Of a DNA stretch of 64,000 nt, positions 39,846 through 57,000 are shown in pieces. The stretch is from positions 14,841,469 through 14,905,468 of the forward strand of contig OY754975.1 of the NCBI GenBank assembly GCA_963576475.1, read 5' to 3'. Below the pieces are notes generated by a model. That model was given only the letters and a program-made list of their open reading frames with translations. It was not told where the DNA came from and did no database searches. The number at the start of each line of letters is the position of its first letter. Position 1 is the first letter of the stretch. The DNA comes from Molanna angustata. Its lineage: Eukaryota > Arthropoda > Insecta > Trichoptera > Molannidae. Both the position numbers and the translations under genes were made by a program.

Positions 39846-40682
39846 TAAAATTGTCAATTTTCTTTTCTCGCGCAATCAGAATATACATTTAGACATAATC
39901 AGGTAGCAAAAATATTACATCAAAATTTAGCTATTAAATATAAATTAATTGACGCGATAAACATAAAACCATATTATGAATATGATCCGATTTCATTTTT
40001 AGAAAATAATAATATTTCGCTTTATTACGATAAAACAATATTAACTGACCGGTCAATTCAACATAACAGACCCGATTTAATAATACATGATAAAATTAAA
40101 AAAATAACATATATTTGCGACGTGGCTATTCCAAATTCTAGTAATATTATAAAAACTTTTGATGAAAAAATTAGAAAATATACCGCTTTAGGTAACGAGA
40201 TTAAAAGACTTTGGCATTCTCGTAAAATAATAATATTACCGTTCATTATTTCAGCCACTGGCATTATTCCAAAATCGTTAATCCGTAATTTAGAAATTAT
40301 AGATTTATCAAAAAACTTAATAATAAAAATGCAAAAAACGGTAATAATGAATATATGTAGAATCGTTAAAGATTTTTTAAACGTTAATATTCGGGAATCA
40401 GTAGGGTTGTTAGGTAGTATAGAGACCTCCTCAGAGCCTAATCCTTTGATATGTTAAGTATCTGGATGGGTGAACTATTCCCAATTGAAAGCTTGATGAT
40501 GCGTTTGTTGCATTTTATTTTGCTCTTTTAAATAATTTACAATTTACGCATTGATCTGCTAATTCTTTTGAGGAAGTGTATAATGGTAATAATAATAATT
40601 GAGTGTTATTATTTGTAGTGCTTAATTGTTATTAATATCATTAGTAAATCGGCCAGCGCCATTATATAAAAAAAAAAAAAAA
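39846..40682 (+). pseudogene. LINE 3' fragment with restriction-like endonuclease
   Basis: The frame is open from about 39846 to the stop at 40457. It reads RHNQVAKILHQNLAIKY, YYEYDPISFLENNN, ILTDRSIQHNRPDLIIHD, ICDVAIPNSSNI, then EKIRKYTALGNEIKRLW and ISATGIIPKSL. The RPD followed 14 residues later by D fits the PD-X12-14-D active site of the C-terminal restriction-like endonuclease of R2/R4/Dong-type LINEs. The RT half is absent. A 3' UTR of about 200 bp ends in a poly-A run at 40667-40682. Strong A+T bias fits the surrounding DNA. Confidence 0.7.
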
Positions 40683-40684
40683 TA

Positions 40685-41115
40685 GGACGTCACACGTAAG
40701 CATAAAGTCAATAAAATAAATTAATAAAAAATAAAACACGCGGATGCTGAGTTTGGGAAATGCTTCAAACGCTGTTGGGTCGCGCTGGAGTCTGGAGCAA
40801 CGGCCTGCATCTCCTTGAAGTTCACCCTGCCGCCCTTCGCTCCCGACAGTCATTCAATCGGCATCTGCCGGTGTCTGAGACCCGAGGTTGCTTTCGCCGA
40901 CAGCCTGTCCCCTTCGCCTATCGACGACGGTCCATTCCGGCATTGAAGGTTTATCAGCACGATCATGGCCGTGAAGAAAAGACTATGCGTGCCCCAGAAA
41001 CCAACTATATACATATATGTGACATTTTATTTTCCTTTGTAACAATACTTATTTTTGTGATATTTTGTCTATGTTTATTTATTTTATTGACATTATTTTC
41101 TTATTCGTGACGTCC
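40685..41115 (+). repeat. Unclassified GGACGTCAC inverted-repeat element, copy 1
   Basis: The ends are GGACGTCACACGTAAGCATA and the complement of GTGACGTCC, followed on both sides by matching GTCAATAAAATAA words. The GC-rich core (CAAACGCTGTTGGGTCGCGC to CGACGACGGTCCATTCC) is shared with the copies at 42030-42810 (inverted) and 51536-52205. No coding capacity is evident. It directly abuts the poly-A tail of the preceding LINE fragment. Confidence 0.65.
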
Positions 41116-41149
41116 ATGTTGTTATGCCCGAGAATAAATTTTGCCGAAA

Positions 41150-41960
41150 AACCTAAGATTTAATTTTTTTTTAATTTTTTTCCATGGCAACATTTCTAAA
41201 AGCAGCTAGCGCTCGTTGCGGGCAAGCAACGAAACTTGCAGCTAGCACGCGCTATGGCACGCGCTCTCTTGGCATTCGACGCTGGTGGAGGACGGACGGT
41301 TTGGTGTGACGCCGTCATCGGTCGACACGAGCTCCCGATGGCGGCCATATTTTCGACGGCGCAGGAGGAGGTCTGTGTGACAGGACCCGTCACGCGCATG
41401 GACGCCGATGGTGCCCCAGAACCAAGATGAGGGCATCAACAGGACAGGAGGTTGGAGGCAGAGCGCAGTGTGGGGCCACCGCGTAGGGAACGCGGCGGCT
41501 CGCAGATTGAACCACGAGGGGCAATCCGTGTCGTCTGGGGCGTCGGTTCGCCTCCGGTGAGGCCCCAGCTGGTATGCCACCTCTGTCGAGATGCGCCGTC
41601 ATAGCGTGCCGTGGGGCACAGAGCCAGCCATGGGTGACGGTCTGGAGGAGGAGATCAGGAGGAGAAGAAGAAACCACGCCGGACACGAGGAAGACCTGCT
41701 GGCCTAACCCAGAGGCTGGGCCCCACCGAACTTCAGTCACCACGTGGAAGACAGTGACATGCCTGGAGGAAGGATGTCGCTGTACCCTGGGGCGGTATAT
41801 TCTGGTCGGTGTCTTTTCGTGTGTTCGCGTGTGTTTGACTGTTCGTTTCGGTAGATGCCACGTGTTTCTGTTTTATTTGTTGTCTGTTGTTTTTATTTAA
41901 TTATTTTTTTGCCATGGACCATTTGTGAATATTATAAATAAATGCGCCGTACTAAAACAA
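41150..41960. other. GC-rich retroelement-like remnant, unassigned
   Basis: About 800 bp of G+C-rich sequence in an AT-rich setting. It has several short open frames on both strands, among them GDGLEEEIRRRRRNHAGHEED on the + strand (about 41633-41700). None matches a family I recognise. The region ends in a T-rich tail near 41900. It may be a retroelement 3' part or LTR. Confidence 0.4.
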
Positions 41961-42029
41961 TTTTTAAGTGTCGCCATCATTTGTCCCTCATTTTCTTCCC
42001 CACACCTTGGCTTGATGTTTCCTCGTGGT

Positions 42030-42810
42030 CGGAGAGAGGGCTCATCAACGTCACACGTTAAAACAATGTCAATAAAATAATTAAATAAAATCTCACTCAG
42101 CCGAAATATTGTCACCACGGAAATACAAAAAATGTCACAAATATTGTTGTTTTGGGGCACACATAATTTTCTCTTCTGGGCCATGTGCGTGCTGATGCAC
42201 CGCCAATGCCGGAATGGACCGTCGTCGATGAGCGAAGGGGCAAGGCTATCGGCGAAAGCAACCTCGGGTCCCAGACACTGGCAGATGCCGGTTGGGTGAC
42301 TGGCGGGAGCGAAAAACGGCTCTCTCGCCGAGTGGTTGTGCGCCGATCCATCTCGGCACTCCAGGTGTCACATCCATGGCTGCTGATGTGGAGCGAGCCT
42401 AACCGACACCCTCTGGTGCGGTTTGCAGCTGCTATGGCCGCAGTGAGCGCGGTCCGTGTCGACCCGACGCGTGTTCAATTTCGACTCTCATCTGTCACTT
42501 GTATTGTCACATTTCAGGTTATGTCTTATTGTCAAATATTTTTTCTTACACTTTATTTTTTCACAAATGTTTGTTTGTGGTCTGATTTAGCGCCGATTTC
42601 AAAATAGAAAATAACGCGAACAGGAGAGGTCGCGTCAGACTGTCAAAAATTTTCACTCGTAATGTCACATTTTGGAGGTTATGTTATTATTGTCAAATTT
42701 TTTTCACATTTTATTTTTCTTAATATTAATTTGTGGTCTGATTTGGCGCAGAATTCAAATAAAAAAGGTAACGCGAACAGGAGAGGTCGCGTCAGTATCA
42801 CTAACTTATT
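42030..42810 (-). repeat. GGACGTCAC repeat family, copy 2 (inverted)
   Basis: Read on the - strand it aligns with 51536-52205: GACGCGACCTCTCCTGTTCG, the CAAATCAGACCACAAA block, a GC-rich core and the end ACGTGTGACGT. The 180-bp GACGCGACC module is present twice in tandem here (about 42460-42640 and 42640-42810), but once in the 51.5 kb copy. Confidence 0.65.
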
Positions 42811-44718
<1,908 letters not shown>

Positions 44719-44814
44719 ACCGAAATTTATATTTATTTATTTTATTATGGTTCAAAGTCTTATTTATTTTTACAATTTATATTTTTACAAGGTTTGTCTA
44801 GTTTTTTCAACTCA

Positions 44815-47784
44815 CTACTCAAATCTTCTCGTCTTTCGAATTCCTAATGCTTCACAAATTCCCTGGAATACGGCTGATTCAAAGTTTCTTCCCTGGTCCG
44901 AGTGTAACTCCAATGGTACTCCAAAACGACTTATCAGTTCCCTTACCAAGACTTCAGCAACAGTGGTAGCTTCTTGATTCGGTAGTGCATAGGCTTCTGT
45001 CCATTTACTAAAATAGTCCATTGCTACCAGAATATATTTATTCCCTCTTTCCGTTGTGGGAAACGGCCCCGCTATGTCAATGGCTATCCTTTCAAATGGG
45101 CTACCAACATTATACTGCCTCATTGGCGCACGCCTTCGTTTCTGAGGTCCGTTTGAAGTGGCACAAGTTACACATCTTCTACACCAATCTTTTACATCTC
45201 CATTGTAATTGACCCAATAAAAACGTTGACGAATTTTTTCTGTGGTTTTTTTAACTCCCAAGTGTCCCCCAGACACATCATTGTGAAGCAGTTTAAGAAC
45301 TTCAGGAATTCTCTTCCTTGGAATCAATAGTTGTTGTCTCTGCTGTGTTCCATCTTCATTCTCCAATACACGCTTTAACAACCCATTTTCCACGACAATG
45401 GATTGCCACTGAGCCCAGTATGACTTAATATTTGGAGATAGTGAAGCTATTTCTTCCCATAAAGGTCTTTGATCATTTTCCTTCCACTGCATTACAAACT
45501 TGAGATCTGGGTCTTCCAATTGGTCTGCTCGTATTTCATCATCTTGCCAAAAATTGTCAACGACCGTGGTTCTACAAGCTATAAAAAACTTTTCCTCAGC
45601 CTTATTACAGTGCTGGCAATCCTCTGGACATGGTCGCCTTGACAGTGCATCGGCATTTCTATGATGAAGTCCGGCTCGATGTTCAGAATCATAGTCATAT
45701 TCTTGCAATCTCTCTATCCATCTTGCCACTTGACCTTCAGGATTCTTGAATCGCAAAAGCCACACAAGTGCCGAGTGATCTGTCCTTAAAAGAAATTTCC
45801 GTCCATATAAATACTTGCGAAAGTGCTCAACTGACTTGATAACAGCAAGCAATTCTCTTCGTGTTACACAGTAATTGCGTTCTGGTTTCGACAATACTTT
45901 ACTGAAGTAAGCAATCACGCGTTCTGCCCCATCTTGTACTTGGGAGAGCACACTTCCGATACCAACGTTACTTGCATCTGTATCCAGAATAAACATTCCT
46001 TCAGCTCGAGGATAACTCAAAACCGGAGAATTAATTAGAACCTGTTTTAATTCTTCAAATGCATGTTGGCACTTGAAATCCCATATGAATTCACTGCTTT
46101 CCTCCGTGAGTTTTGTCAGTGGCTTTGCGATGTCAGCAAAGCCTGGAACAAATCGTCGATAGTAGGTACTCAGACCCAAAAAGCTTCTTACTTCATGTTT
46201 GTCTTTAAGTACTGGCCAATCTCGAACAGCTTTAATCTTCTCAGGATCTACTGCTACTCCCTCCTCAGAGACAACATGACCTAGATAGTTGACTTGCTTT
46301 CGGAACATTATACATTTCTTGCAATTGAGTTTAAGGTTGGCCGACCTCAATCGTGAAAATACCTGTTCCAAATTTCCTAAATGTTCTTCAAAACGCTTCC
46401 CAAGTACGATGATGTCATCTAAGTATACCAAACAGGTCTCCCACGATAATCCTCTTAGCACACTTTCCATTAGTCGTTCAAACGTAGCCGGTGCATTGCA
46501 AAGTCCAAATGGCATCACTTTGAATTGCCACAATCCACTTCCTACAGAAAACGCCGTTTTTTCTCTATCCTTGGGTTCCAATCCAACCTGCCAATAACCA
46601 CTCTTTAGATCCAAAGTTGAGAAGATCTTACAACCAGCCAATGTATCTAGGGTGTCATCGATTCGAGGCAGTGGATAACTATCCTTCTTAGTTACATTAT
46701 TCAATAAGCGAAAGTCCACACAGAACCGAGTTGAGCCATCTTTTTTTTTAACTAACACTACTGGTGAACACCATGGGCTGCTTGATGGTTCAATAACGCT
46801 ATCCCTTTCCATGTCTTGAATAATTTGATCTGCTTCCGCCCGCTTTGCTAATGGTAGCCTTCTAGGTAATTGGCGGATAGGCCTTGCGTCACCCGTATCT
46901 ATTTGATGTTGAACAACATTGGTTCTTCCTTTAGAAAGACTCGCATTCTCAAAAACATCTTGATAATGAGCAATGAGGTATCTAATTTGTTTGCTTTGTT
47001 CTTTGGTAAGTTCCTTACAAGCATCTTTTACAAAGTCTTCAAGATGTTTTGGTACATCCTCTGAAGAAACTTGTGCGATGCAGGCATTTTGTGTTACTGA
47101 TGAAACTGATGAACACACACTTAAATAAGCTCCTTTTTTGACAGTTACTGGATATTCATTTATGTTAATTAATCTGACTAAAATTTCCTTTTGGTTTTGA
47201 ATCAGTGCTCTTGCAATTAATACTCCTTTTCCTGCTTCATTGTTGGCGTTGGACTCCACAACCAAAACATGTCCATTCGGGATAACACAGTCTAAATTGA
47301 CTCGTACTAACATCTCACTTTGTTTTGGAATAGTTACAACATCCGCTGCAAGAACACGTGTAGAAAATTCCTCACGCTCTTGCACGAGAACATCTTCATC
47401 TCCAATTTTCAAAGATCGCCTCTTTAGATCCAACTGGAATCCATATTTCGCCATTATGTCCATTCCGAGAATAACTTCCTCCTCTATATTCGCCACTAGC
47501 ACCTGATGATTGAAGATAGAACTACCAATTTGAAAGTTGGCATATGTCTCACCACATATAGATGCCGACTCCCCAGTAGCTGTTCGTAATGTCCATTTAG
47601 TTGGTGTAATACACTTTTTGTTATAAAGCAAATCTGGTCTCATGATTGTCATCGTTGCTCCAGTATCCAGCAAAAGTTTCAAATTCTTTCCATTTACTTT
47701 GCCATTTATAAACATACTGGTATCTCGACCACTGAATGATGCAACAACTGCAGATCTCTTTGAGGCATTGGTAATGTAGGTCAA
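44815..47784 (-). pseudogene. Gypsy pol (protease, RT, RNase H, truncated integrase)
   Basis: 990 codons on the - strand, overlapping the gag end in the -1 frame. Domains by residue: aspartic protease LLLDTGATMTIM (about 35-50); RT with VDFRLLNNVTKKDSYPLPR, FSTLDLKSGYWQV and catalytic YLDDIIV (about 451); RNase H DTDASNVGIGSVLSQ (about 598); a Cys cluster RRPCPEDCQHC; integrase HHCC region (HLGVKKTTEKI to CVTCATS) and the first two acidic residues (AIDIAGPF near 901, HSDQGRNFE near 958). The frame then passes into LTR sequence after GIRKTRR. The third catalytic Glu and the C-terminus are lost, so integration function is gone. Confidence 0.93.
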
Positions 47785-47810
47785 CAGTTGCCCCTTCCCA
47801 TCAACCCTTT

Positions 47811-49002
47811 TTAGTTTTCCTGTGGCTGTTGCTGATGCGTTGTTGCTTCATTTGGACACCGATTACGTAGATGTCCAGCTCGTCCACAACCCCAGCAGCG
47901 AAACTGTCTTTTTCTTCCTTGCAATGCCTTCATCACCTTTTCGACAATGCATGCGATGAGTTTTTGATTCTCTTCAACGGCCTCAACAACGCGGGCTTGA
48001 GCATGACCTCGTAAAGATTTTTTTATAGATTCAAATTCGAGTGCCTGGGTTAGAGCGTCACTCAAAGTTTGTGGTCTAGCTAGTTTTACAGCTTGTTGTG
48101 TCTCATTTGCCCACAATCCATCCAAGAACTTTTCTACTGCAAGGCTTTCACACACATCATCAGGAACCGTAGGGTATGCATATCTAATTAGACGCGCTAT
48201 ATCCGCCTCAAATTCCTGGAGAGTTTCATTAGATTTCTGATTACGATTCTTAAGTTGTGACCTGTAAAACTGTTCCATGTGCTTATGTCCAAATCGCATC
48301 TCAAGTCTCTCAATCAACAATTTTAAATCTCGTCGCTCAGCTAGAGGAATTGTCTCCAAAACTTTTAAAGCATCACCTCGTAATGATACACTCAACACTG
48401 AGGCCTTTCTTGTCATGGACCAGCCATTTATCATGGCCACTGTCTCGAACAATGTTAAATATTCGGCATTTTCCATCAAAGGTTGGCATATCATTTCGCA
48501 CGCACTCCACTGTTGGTACTCTTGTATCTTCTACACACTTAAAATTTGTATCTACAGCTGAATTTTGCTCGGAATTCATTGGCGTGATTGAAGGAAGCAC
48601 TTGATTCTCCAAAACTTTCATCTGTTTAGTTAAATCATTTATTTTCTCATCAAAGGTCATAGAATAATTCTGGAATTTCTTTTCTATAGTATTTGAATGC
48701 TTTTGAAGCATCGCTACTTCTCCTTTGATTTCTTTAATTTCTCCTTTTATATCTCTGGAATGTTCTTGAAACTTCTCTTCTATGTCTCTGGAATGTTCTT
48801 TTAAGACTTGACAAAGATCGTTGTTAGAGCAAGGCATTTCAAAAAGGTATGTGTCTGGATCCTCACCTACTTCTTGCATCACTTTTCTCAATCGTAGTTG
48901 AAGTGCATTTTTATTTCCTGATGTATCAGCGTCTCTCTCCTCCAACTCATGTTTTAAATCAACCACTTTCAACTCTAAAAGAGTTATTTTTTTTGATGCC
49001 AT
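47811..49002 (-). pseudogene. Gypsy gag with N-terminal SAP-like segment, frameshifted
   Basis: The ATG is at 49002. The first part (to about 48480) has a SAP-like helix pair (LELKVVDLKHELEERDAD, NALQLRLRKVM) and a coiled coil built on repeats of EHSRDIEEKFQ. Near PTFDGK (about 48480) the family-like sequence shifts frame. It continues as AEYLTLFETVAMINGWS, then LRGDALKVLETIP, QEFEADIARLI and a zinc knuckle CWGCGRAGHLRNRC before the stop at 47811. One small indel therefore breaks gag. The SAP-like start is seen in some insect gypsy lineages. Confidence 0.85.
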
Positions 49003-49089
49003 AATAAATGTCTTTATAAATAACTATTTTATTTTTTTTCTTACACAAAAAATACTTGGGTATTTTTATACCCCACACCTGACACCAAA

Positions 49090-50008
<919 letters not shown>

Positions 50009-50060
<52 letters not shown>
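50009..50060. repeat. (TA)n array 4 (short)
   Basis: 52 bp of (TA)n between element B and its truncated copy. Confidence 0.95.
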
Positions 50061-51535
<1,475 letters not shown>

Positions 51536-52205
51536 ACGCGACCTCTCCTGTTCGCGTTATTTTTTATTTTGAATTCGACGCCAAATCAGACCACAAACTA
51601 ATATTTACGAAAAATAAAATGTGAAAAAAATATGACAATAACACAACCTAAAATATGTGACATTACGAGTGACAGGTGAAAAGTTTTGACAGTCGAAATT
51701 AGACACGCGTCGTGTCTGCACGGACCGCGCTCACTGTGGCCAGAGCAGCTGCAAACCGCACCAGAGGGTGTCGGTTAGGCTCGCTCCACACCGGCAGCCA
51801 TGGATGTGACACCTGGAGTGCCGAGATGGATCGACGCACCACCATTCGGCGAGAGAGCCGCTTTCCTGGACCGAAGCGGGTGCTGAGTTTGGAAAGTGTT
51901 CCAAACGCTGTTGGGTCGCGCTGGACCCTGGAGCGACGGCCTGCGTCTCCTTGAGACTCGCGCCGCCGCTGTCGCTGGTGTCTGGGACCCGAGGTTGCTG
52001 TCGCCGATAGCCTTGCCCCTTCGCCCATCGACGACGATCCATTCCAGCATTGGTGGTGCATCAGCACGCCCATGGCCGAGAAGAGAAAATTATGTGTGCC
52101 CCAAAACAATACTTGTGACATTCTTTTATTTTATGTGACAATATTTCGGCTGTGTGATTTTAAGTTATTTATTTTATTGAATCCATTTTAACGTGTGACG
52201 TCCAA
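51536..52205 (+). repeat. GGACGTCAC repeat family, copy 3
   Basis: Begins near GACGCGACCTCTCCTGTTCG and ends at ACGTGTGACGTCC. The GC-rich core (51710-52095) contains CAAACGCTGTTGGGTCGCGC. It matches copy 1 at 40685-41115 directly and copy 2 at 42030-42810 inverted. Several short open frames cross it on both strands; none is a recognisable protein. Confidence 0.65.
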
Positions 52206-54052
52206 TATTGACTCTATTCAATTTTGATTTGTGACGTCCTAATTTATTACCAATTTTAATTATTTATTTTATTTCAAATTTTATCTTGTGACATGACCGT
52301 GCCGTCTGACGTATGTGCGCCGACACTTGACATTTGTGTATTGTCAGACCACGGCTTCAATTTTTGTTTAGTTTTTTTCCAATCTCGTTCAGCGACAATG
52401 TGTGGAATATCAAATTCCAAAACAGACATTAAAAAAAAAGGTGAGCTCGACCTCAAAGCCTCTTGGGAGGAGGATATCAGATTGTCAAATTGATTTTAAA
52501 AGTAAATACGCCTACGGCAGTTCTAATACTGGCCAATATGGGCGACCGGTCATCTCTCCTATTCACAGAAATATTCCTTCTCAAACGAAAATAGAATTTA
52601 AAAATGTTTATACGTAATTACCGTAAGCGAATTGTTATCCCGTTTTTATTCTCTGATGAAGATTTGAATACACTCTGATTGAACAAAATGCCATTTTCCT
52701 ACATTAATAACTGTTTTATTAAACAAAGTGCCCACTTGTGATGTTTTCACAGCAACTTTGAATATATATGCCGGTTGAATGGTAAATTTGACATATTTGA
52801 AGTTTCAGAGATGAGGTTTTATCAAAGCTGACTCCGTAGATAGCTGTACAGTAAGTAAATATAATACCTGATCATGAATGGCAAGCTTGAATCGCTGATC
52901 TATACTGGAGCCATCGTAAGATGGCGTTTCCGATAGATTGTAATAGTGTTGTGAGACACTTAAAATCATTAACAAAAAAATACAGTTGGATAAATTATTA
53001 TTAACATACAAAAAATATTAACAATTCCACTATAATATGAAACCCTGTTGTATTATTATCATGTGAATCCAAACATCAAATAAAATGGAAAATGGAAGTG
53101 ATGCAGAAGTCTTAAAGAAGTGATGCAGCAGAACAAGCTAAAATATAGAGATATAGGAGTTAGTAAAAAATAAATTATATAAATGACAGTTTCGTTATTA
53201 TGCTAGTTTGTCTAAGTTTATTTGTATTTTGTATTTATTGAAATATTGAGATGCAACAGACAAAAATAGAGATGAATAAGTTAGTAAAGAAACTAAATGG
53301 CAGTTTCGTAATTATTAGAGTAAGCGAGTTTATTTTTATTTATGGAAATATTAAGAAAAACGAAAGTACTGTTCCTTTAAGTTATTCGAAATTAGTACGT
53401 TTGCTATTTGATTTTATTTTTCATTAGTTTATAGCCGTTTCTATTACAATTATTCAACCAAGGAATTAATTGGAATATTTTTTTTAAGTGCTGTCCACAC
53501 TTTTTATTTGTGTCTGGCAACACCAATTTCTGTGCCGATATATATCCATTGCCATTTTATTATGGTTTGATGAATATTCAATATTTAGCTATAAAGTTAT
53601 AAAACGACAAAGAACGGGAAAATGACAGGTGTCATTTCCGCAGACCGAAATCCCAACTTTTGAATTTGTTACGTCAGTGTAAGTTGCTGTATTTGTGTTC
53701 TGTGATCAAATGGTATTGAGTGTGTTATGATATATTAAAATGTCGTTCAAATTATTGTATTAATATTTCGATTACTACGTATTATATATAATTTATTGTG
53801 ACTATAAGGAAATATACACAATTTTCTGTAAAAATATGCTCCGCTGAATTAATTGATGAATATTAATCGGGTTGTTTCTTCACGTTGATTAGTTTTAATC
53901 GCCTAGTTTTCCTCTGTGTAACGATTCCGCGAAATAATTATAGTGTATTCAGAAGAACACTTTTATGTAACCGATTATTAATTGAATAAATATCAAAGAA
54001 ATTTCTTATAAAATAAGTGTATACACGTGTTTTTTTTTAATATAATATAACA
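52206..54052. other. Intergenic and hydrolase 5' flank
   Basis: Around 52330-52500 lies a copy of the dispersed repeat also seen inverted at 28050-28085. The last few hundred bases before 54053 should hold the hydrolase promoter and 5' UTR. I cannot point to a specific site. Confidence 0.4.
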
Positions 54053-57000
54053 ATGGCATCTACAGTAGCGGCAATGACAAATGGATTTAGCAAAACTGGT
54101 TAGTTTTCCATTTGATTTCATTTTCACTTAACCTTTGGTCTTTATTTTTAGTAAACAGGTATATACTGTTCTATGAGGTAAAAGGACAAAACTATTATAT
54201 AATAGAAATCCTTTACTATAAAATACTATCAAACAATTACTTAATATGATTTGAGCAATGATAATTAGAATATTTTTTCTGTGTAAACATGAACATTTAA
54301 TATTGAAGCAGCTTGATGTTAGAAAAACTAGCAGATTATAATTATATCCTATCCAACCAAGGTTTTGTGTGTATTTATTTGATATCTTTCGTGTCATTTT
54401 AAAATAATATAAAGTAAATCTCAGAACAGGCTCAGCCTAGTGAGGTGGCTTATCTAAAGTAGTAAAACTATGATACTGTTAGTGTGTTTGTGTCCCGCCT
54501 CCTGCAAAAATAAGAACTTATTAAGTTGTAATTTATGTGTGTGCATGTACCAGTATATATGACGCAGTGTCACACAAAAAAATTGATGAAAATGTAAAAA
54601 TAGTAAATATAATTAAATAATTTTTAACTATAATATACATAAAAAATACAACTAACTCACAAAAAGTGTACTTTTAGTGCGCAAATATCTGTTTACTTAA
54701 AAGTTAGAAGTATGTTTTTTTACGAATATAATATATTTTCAAGTATAATTTGGCATTTTCGTGAAAAACATGGTGATTATATTGCACAATAATGTTTAAC
54801 CTATTTTTGAAGTAAGAGTTTTGAACAACACTGTCATTTTGATAGTTTTTCCTTAAAATAATTTTTCATGCTAATATATATACAGACATACCATCACACC
54901 ATGTCCCTTAGCCATACTCCTCTATTTTTGCACACATTCCTAGCTTCCTTTACATCAATGCATCATCTCATACATACTCGTCAATTGTTCAAGCTTCTTA
55001 TTTTTCCTTCTTTAAAAATATCATTCACATGGTCATGCCATCCCTTTCTGGAGCAGCCCCTGCTATTCACTCCATCTCTTACACCCATATATATTTTTTT
55101 TGGTCAATCGTTCATCATTCATTCTTTTAATATTTCCAAACCACCTAAAGGCATTCAAATCATTTTACTTATATCCTCATCTTTTATTTTTTCATATATC
55201 AATTACATACTCTTCTTATGCTAATGCTAATACTTATACTAATCAAAATTACTTTAGAATCTTATTAGTTTCAATCCTAGGATTGGTTTGTAACAGCTAT
55301 GGCTGCCTCTCTTCTACTCTACTCCGCCCTGTCCTCTGTCAGCCTCTTCATCTCCACATAGCTATTACAGCACATGTCATCGATCACCTGATCCATGTAG
55401 CTCTTTCAAATAGAATAAAATCTTTGAATTAAATGAGATTATGGAATAATACTGTGAGACATGTTAGCCTGTTTTAAGATATATGGGTGATTCTCATATA
55501 AGAGGCAAATCGTTGTATGGAGAGGGAGATCGCGATCCACTTCCACGCCGGCGACGCTATAGAGCTCATTGGCCCTGTTCACCACCGGACGCAGCCGCAA
55601 CATCGGACAAACACAAAATATCCACCATCCATCGGGTTCAACCACTGCCCCCGAGAATCCAACCACACACGTCAGGGCCTCCGATTGGTCTCGAAATCGG
55701 CCGCTAAGAACACTCCGTTTCAAGTCAGAGGGGCTTGTACCCCGACCCCTCGGTCCTCGTGTTGGCGTCCGAAGGTTCCGCGGGCTAACACCGGGGGCAT
55801 CCGACGCAATCATCACCTGTCAGATTTGACGTCTAGTTGTCAACACAGGATGTCTGACCCGACGTCTGCGCCGGCGGTGTGCCCGAACCACACAACAACA
55901 TTCGCCACAGTTGACGAGTCACTGCCGAGCGAGACTAAAGGCGTTTGTCCTGCTCTTCTCTAAGTACAGAATTGACGAGGGCGCAACAGCGTCGGCCGCC
56001 CACCCCCGCCTTTACTGCCTAGGCCCTTAGAGCCGCGGCGGCACAAGACTTTTTGTTGAAATTTTATTTTTTCTTAGTATATTTCTATCTAGGCACCTAT
56101 TTTGTATATATCTGTAACACGGCCAGTCATTAAGTCTTTTTTTTCTCATTTTAAAAGCGACCAGGGAAGATATGTACCTACTGCATCCAGGGGAGAGACA
56201 TTACTAACATATAGGGTAGGGGAAATTATCAACTGGGGAAAGACATTATGTGCAATGTTGGTTACAATATCAACTGGACTGGACAGTCATGAGTGTTGAT
56301 TTACATATTATAAGAGAAACACTGATATCTTTTATAAAGTATTTTTTTTTATTATTATGAATAAGACATTACAAATTTTAGTCTCATATTAATCACTATA
56401 ATTATAATTCGTCCTGTATCGTCACAAATTTTACAGAAGTTCACTTGAACTTTGTCTTCTTCTTCAACACCAGTGTACATTGGAACGTAACGATATTCTG
56501 TTTCTATGTGTAAAATTCTAACCAACACAAAATCGCCATTTCTCAGAAATCTTTTCCCATATGTTGAGACTAAAGGTTGTTCATCTTCATGTAATGCACC
56601 AGAAGCCTGCGGTATATATTGGGACTCTACAATTCGGCTAGTCATTATTGACACCAGTGTTTCATCGTCAGAATCAGATATTGACCCAAATACATCCTCA
56701 ACATCAAGTAGAGGTTTTGGATTAATGGCTGGATAATCCTCACTTCCTAATATAAAAAGACTGCAATCTTCCAGATCGCAGAAGCAACTTAAAGCCTTCA
56801 TCACTAGGTGATTAGGACGAAACACACTTGGTGGACCTACAGAGTGCCTGTAAAGGATTTTTAGCTGATCCAAGTTATGATTCTTTGATTAAGATTTCTG
56901 CATCATCAATGGCCAAAACTTTGATGTTTGGGCAACTTTTCTGAAGAGCACTGGTCAAGTCTTCCAACGATGAAATATCAGTGCCACTAGCAACTAATCT

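Noticed and set aside
47790..47830. A canonical -1 slippery heptamer at the gypsy gag-pol overlap
   Set aside because: Pol is in the -1 frame, but the local GGAAAAC does not fit the X-XXY-YYZ rule well enough to call.
51699..52121. Overlapping 60-140 codon ORFs in the GC-rich repeat
   Set aside because: They appear on both strands in several frames, differ between the three copies and match no family, so composition explains them.
54868..55432. Two overlapping + strand ORFs of about 110 codons
   Set aside because: T/C-rich low-complexity translation without recognisable domain, in an intron.
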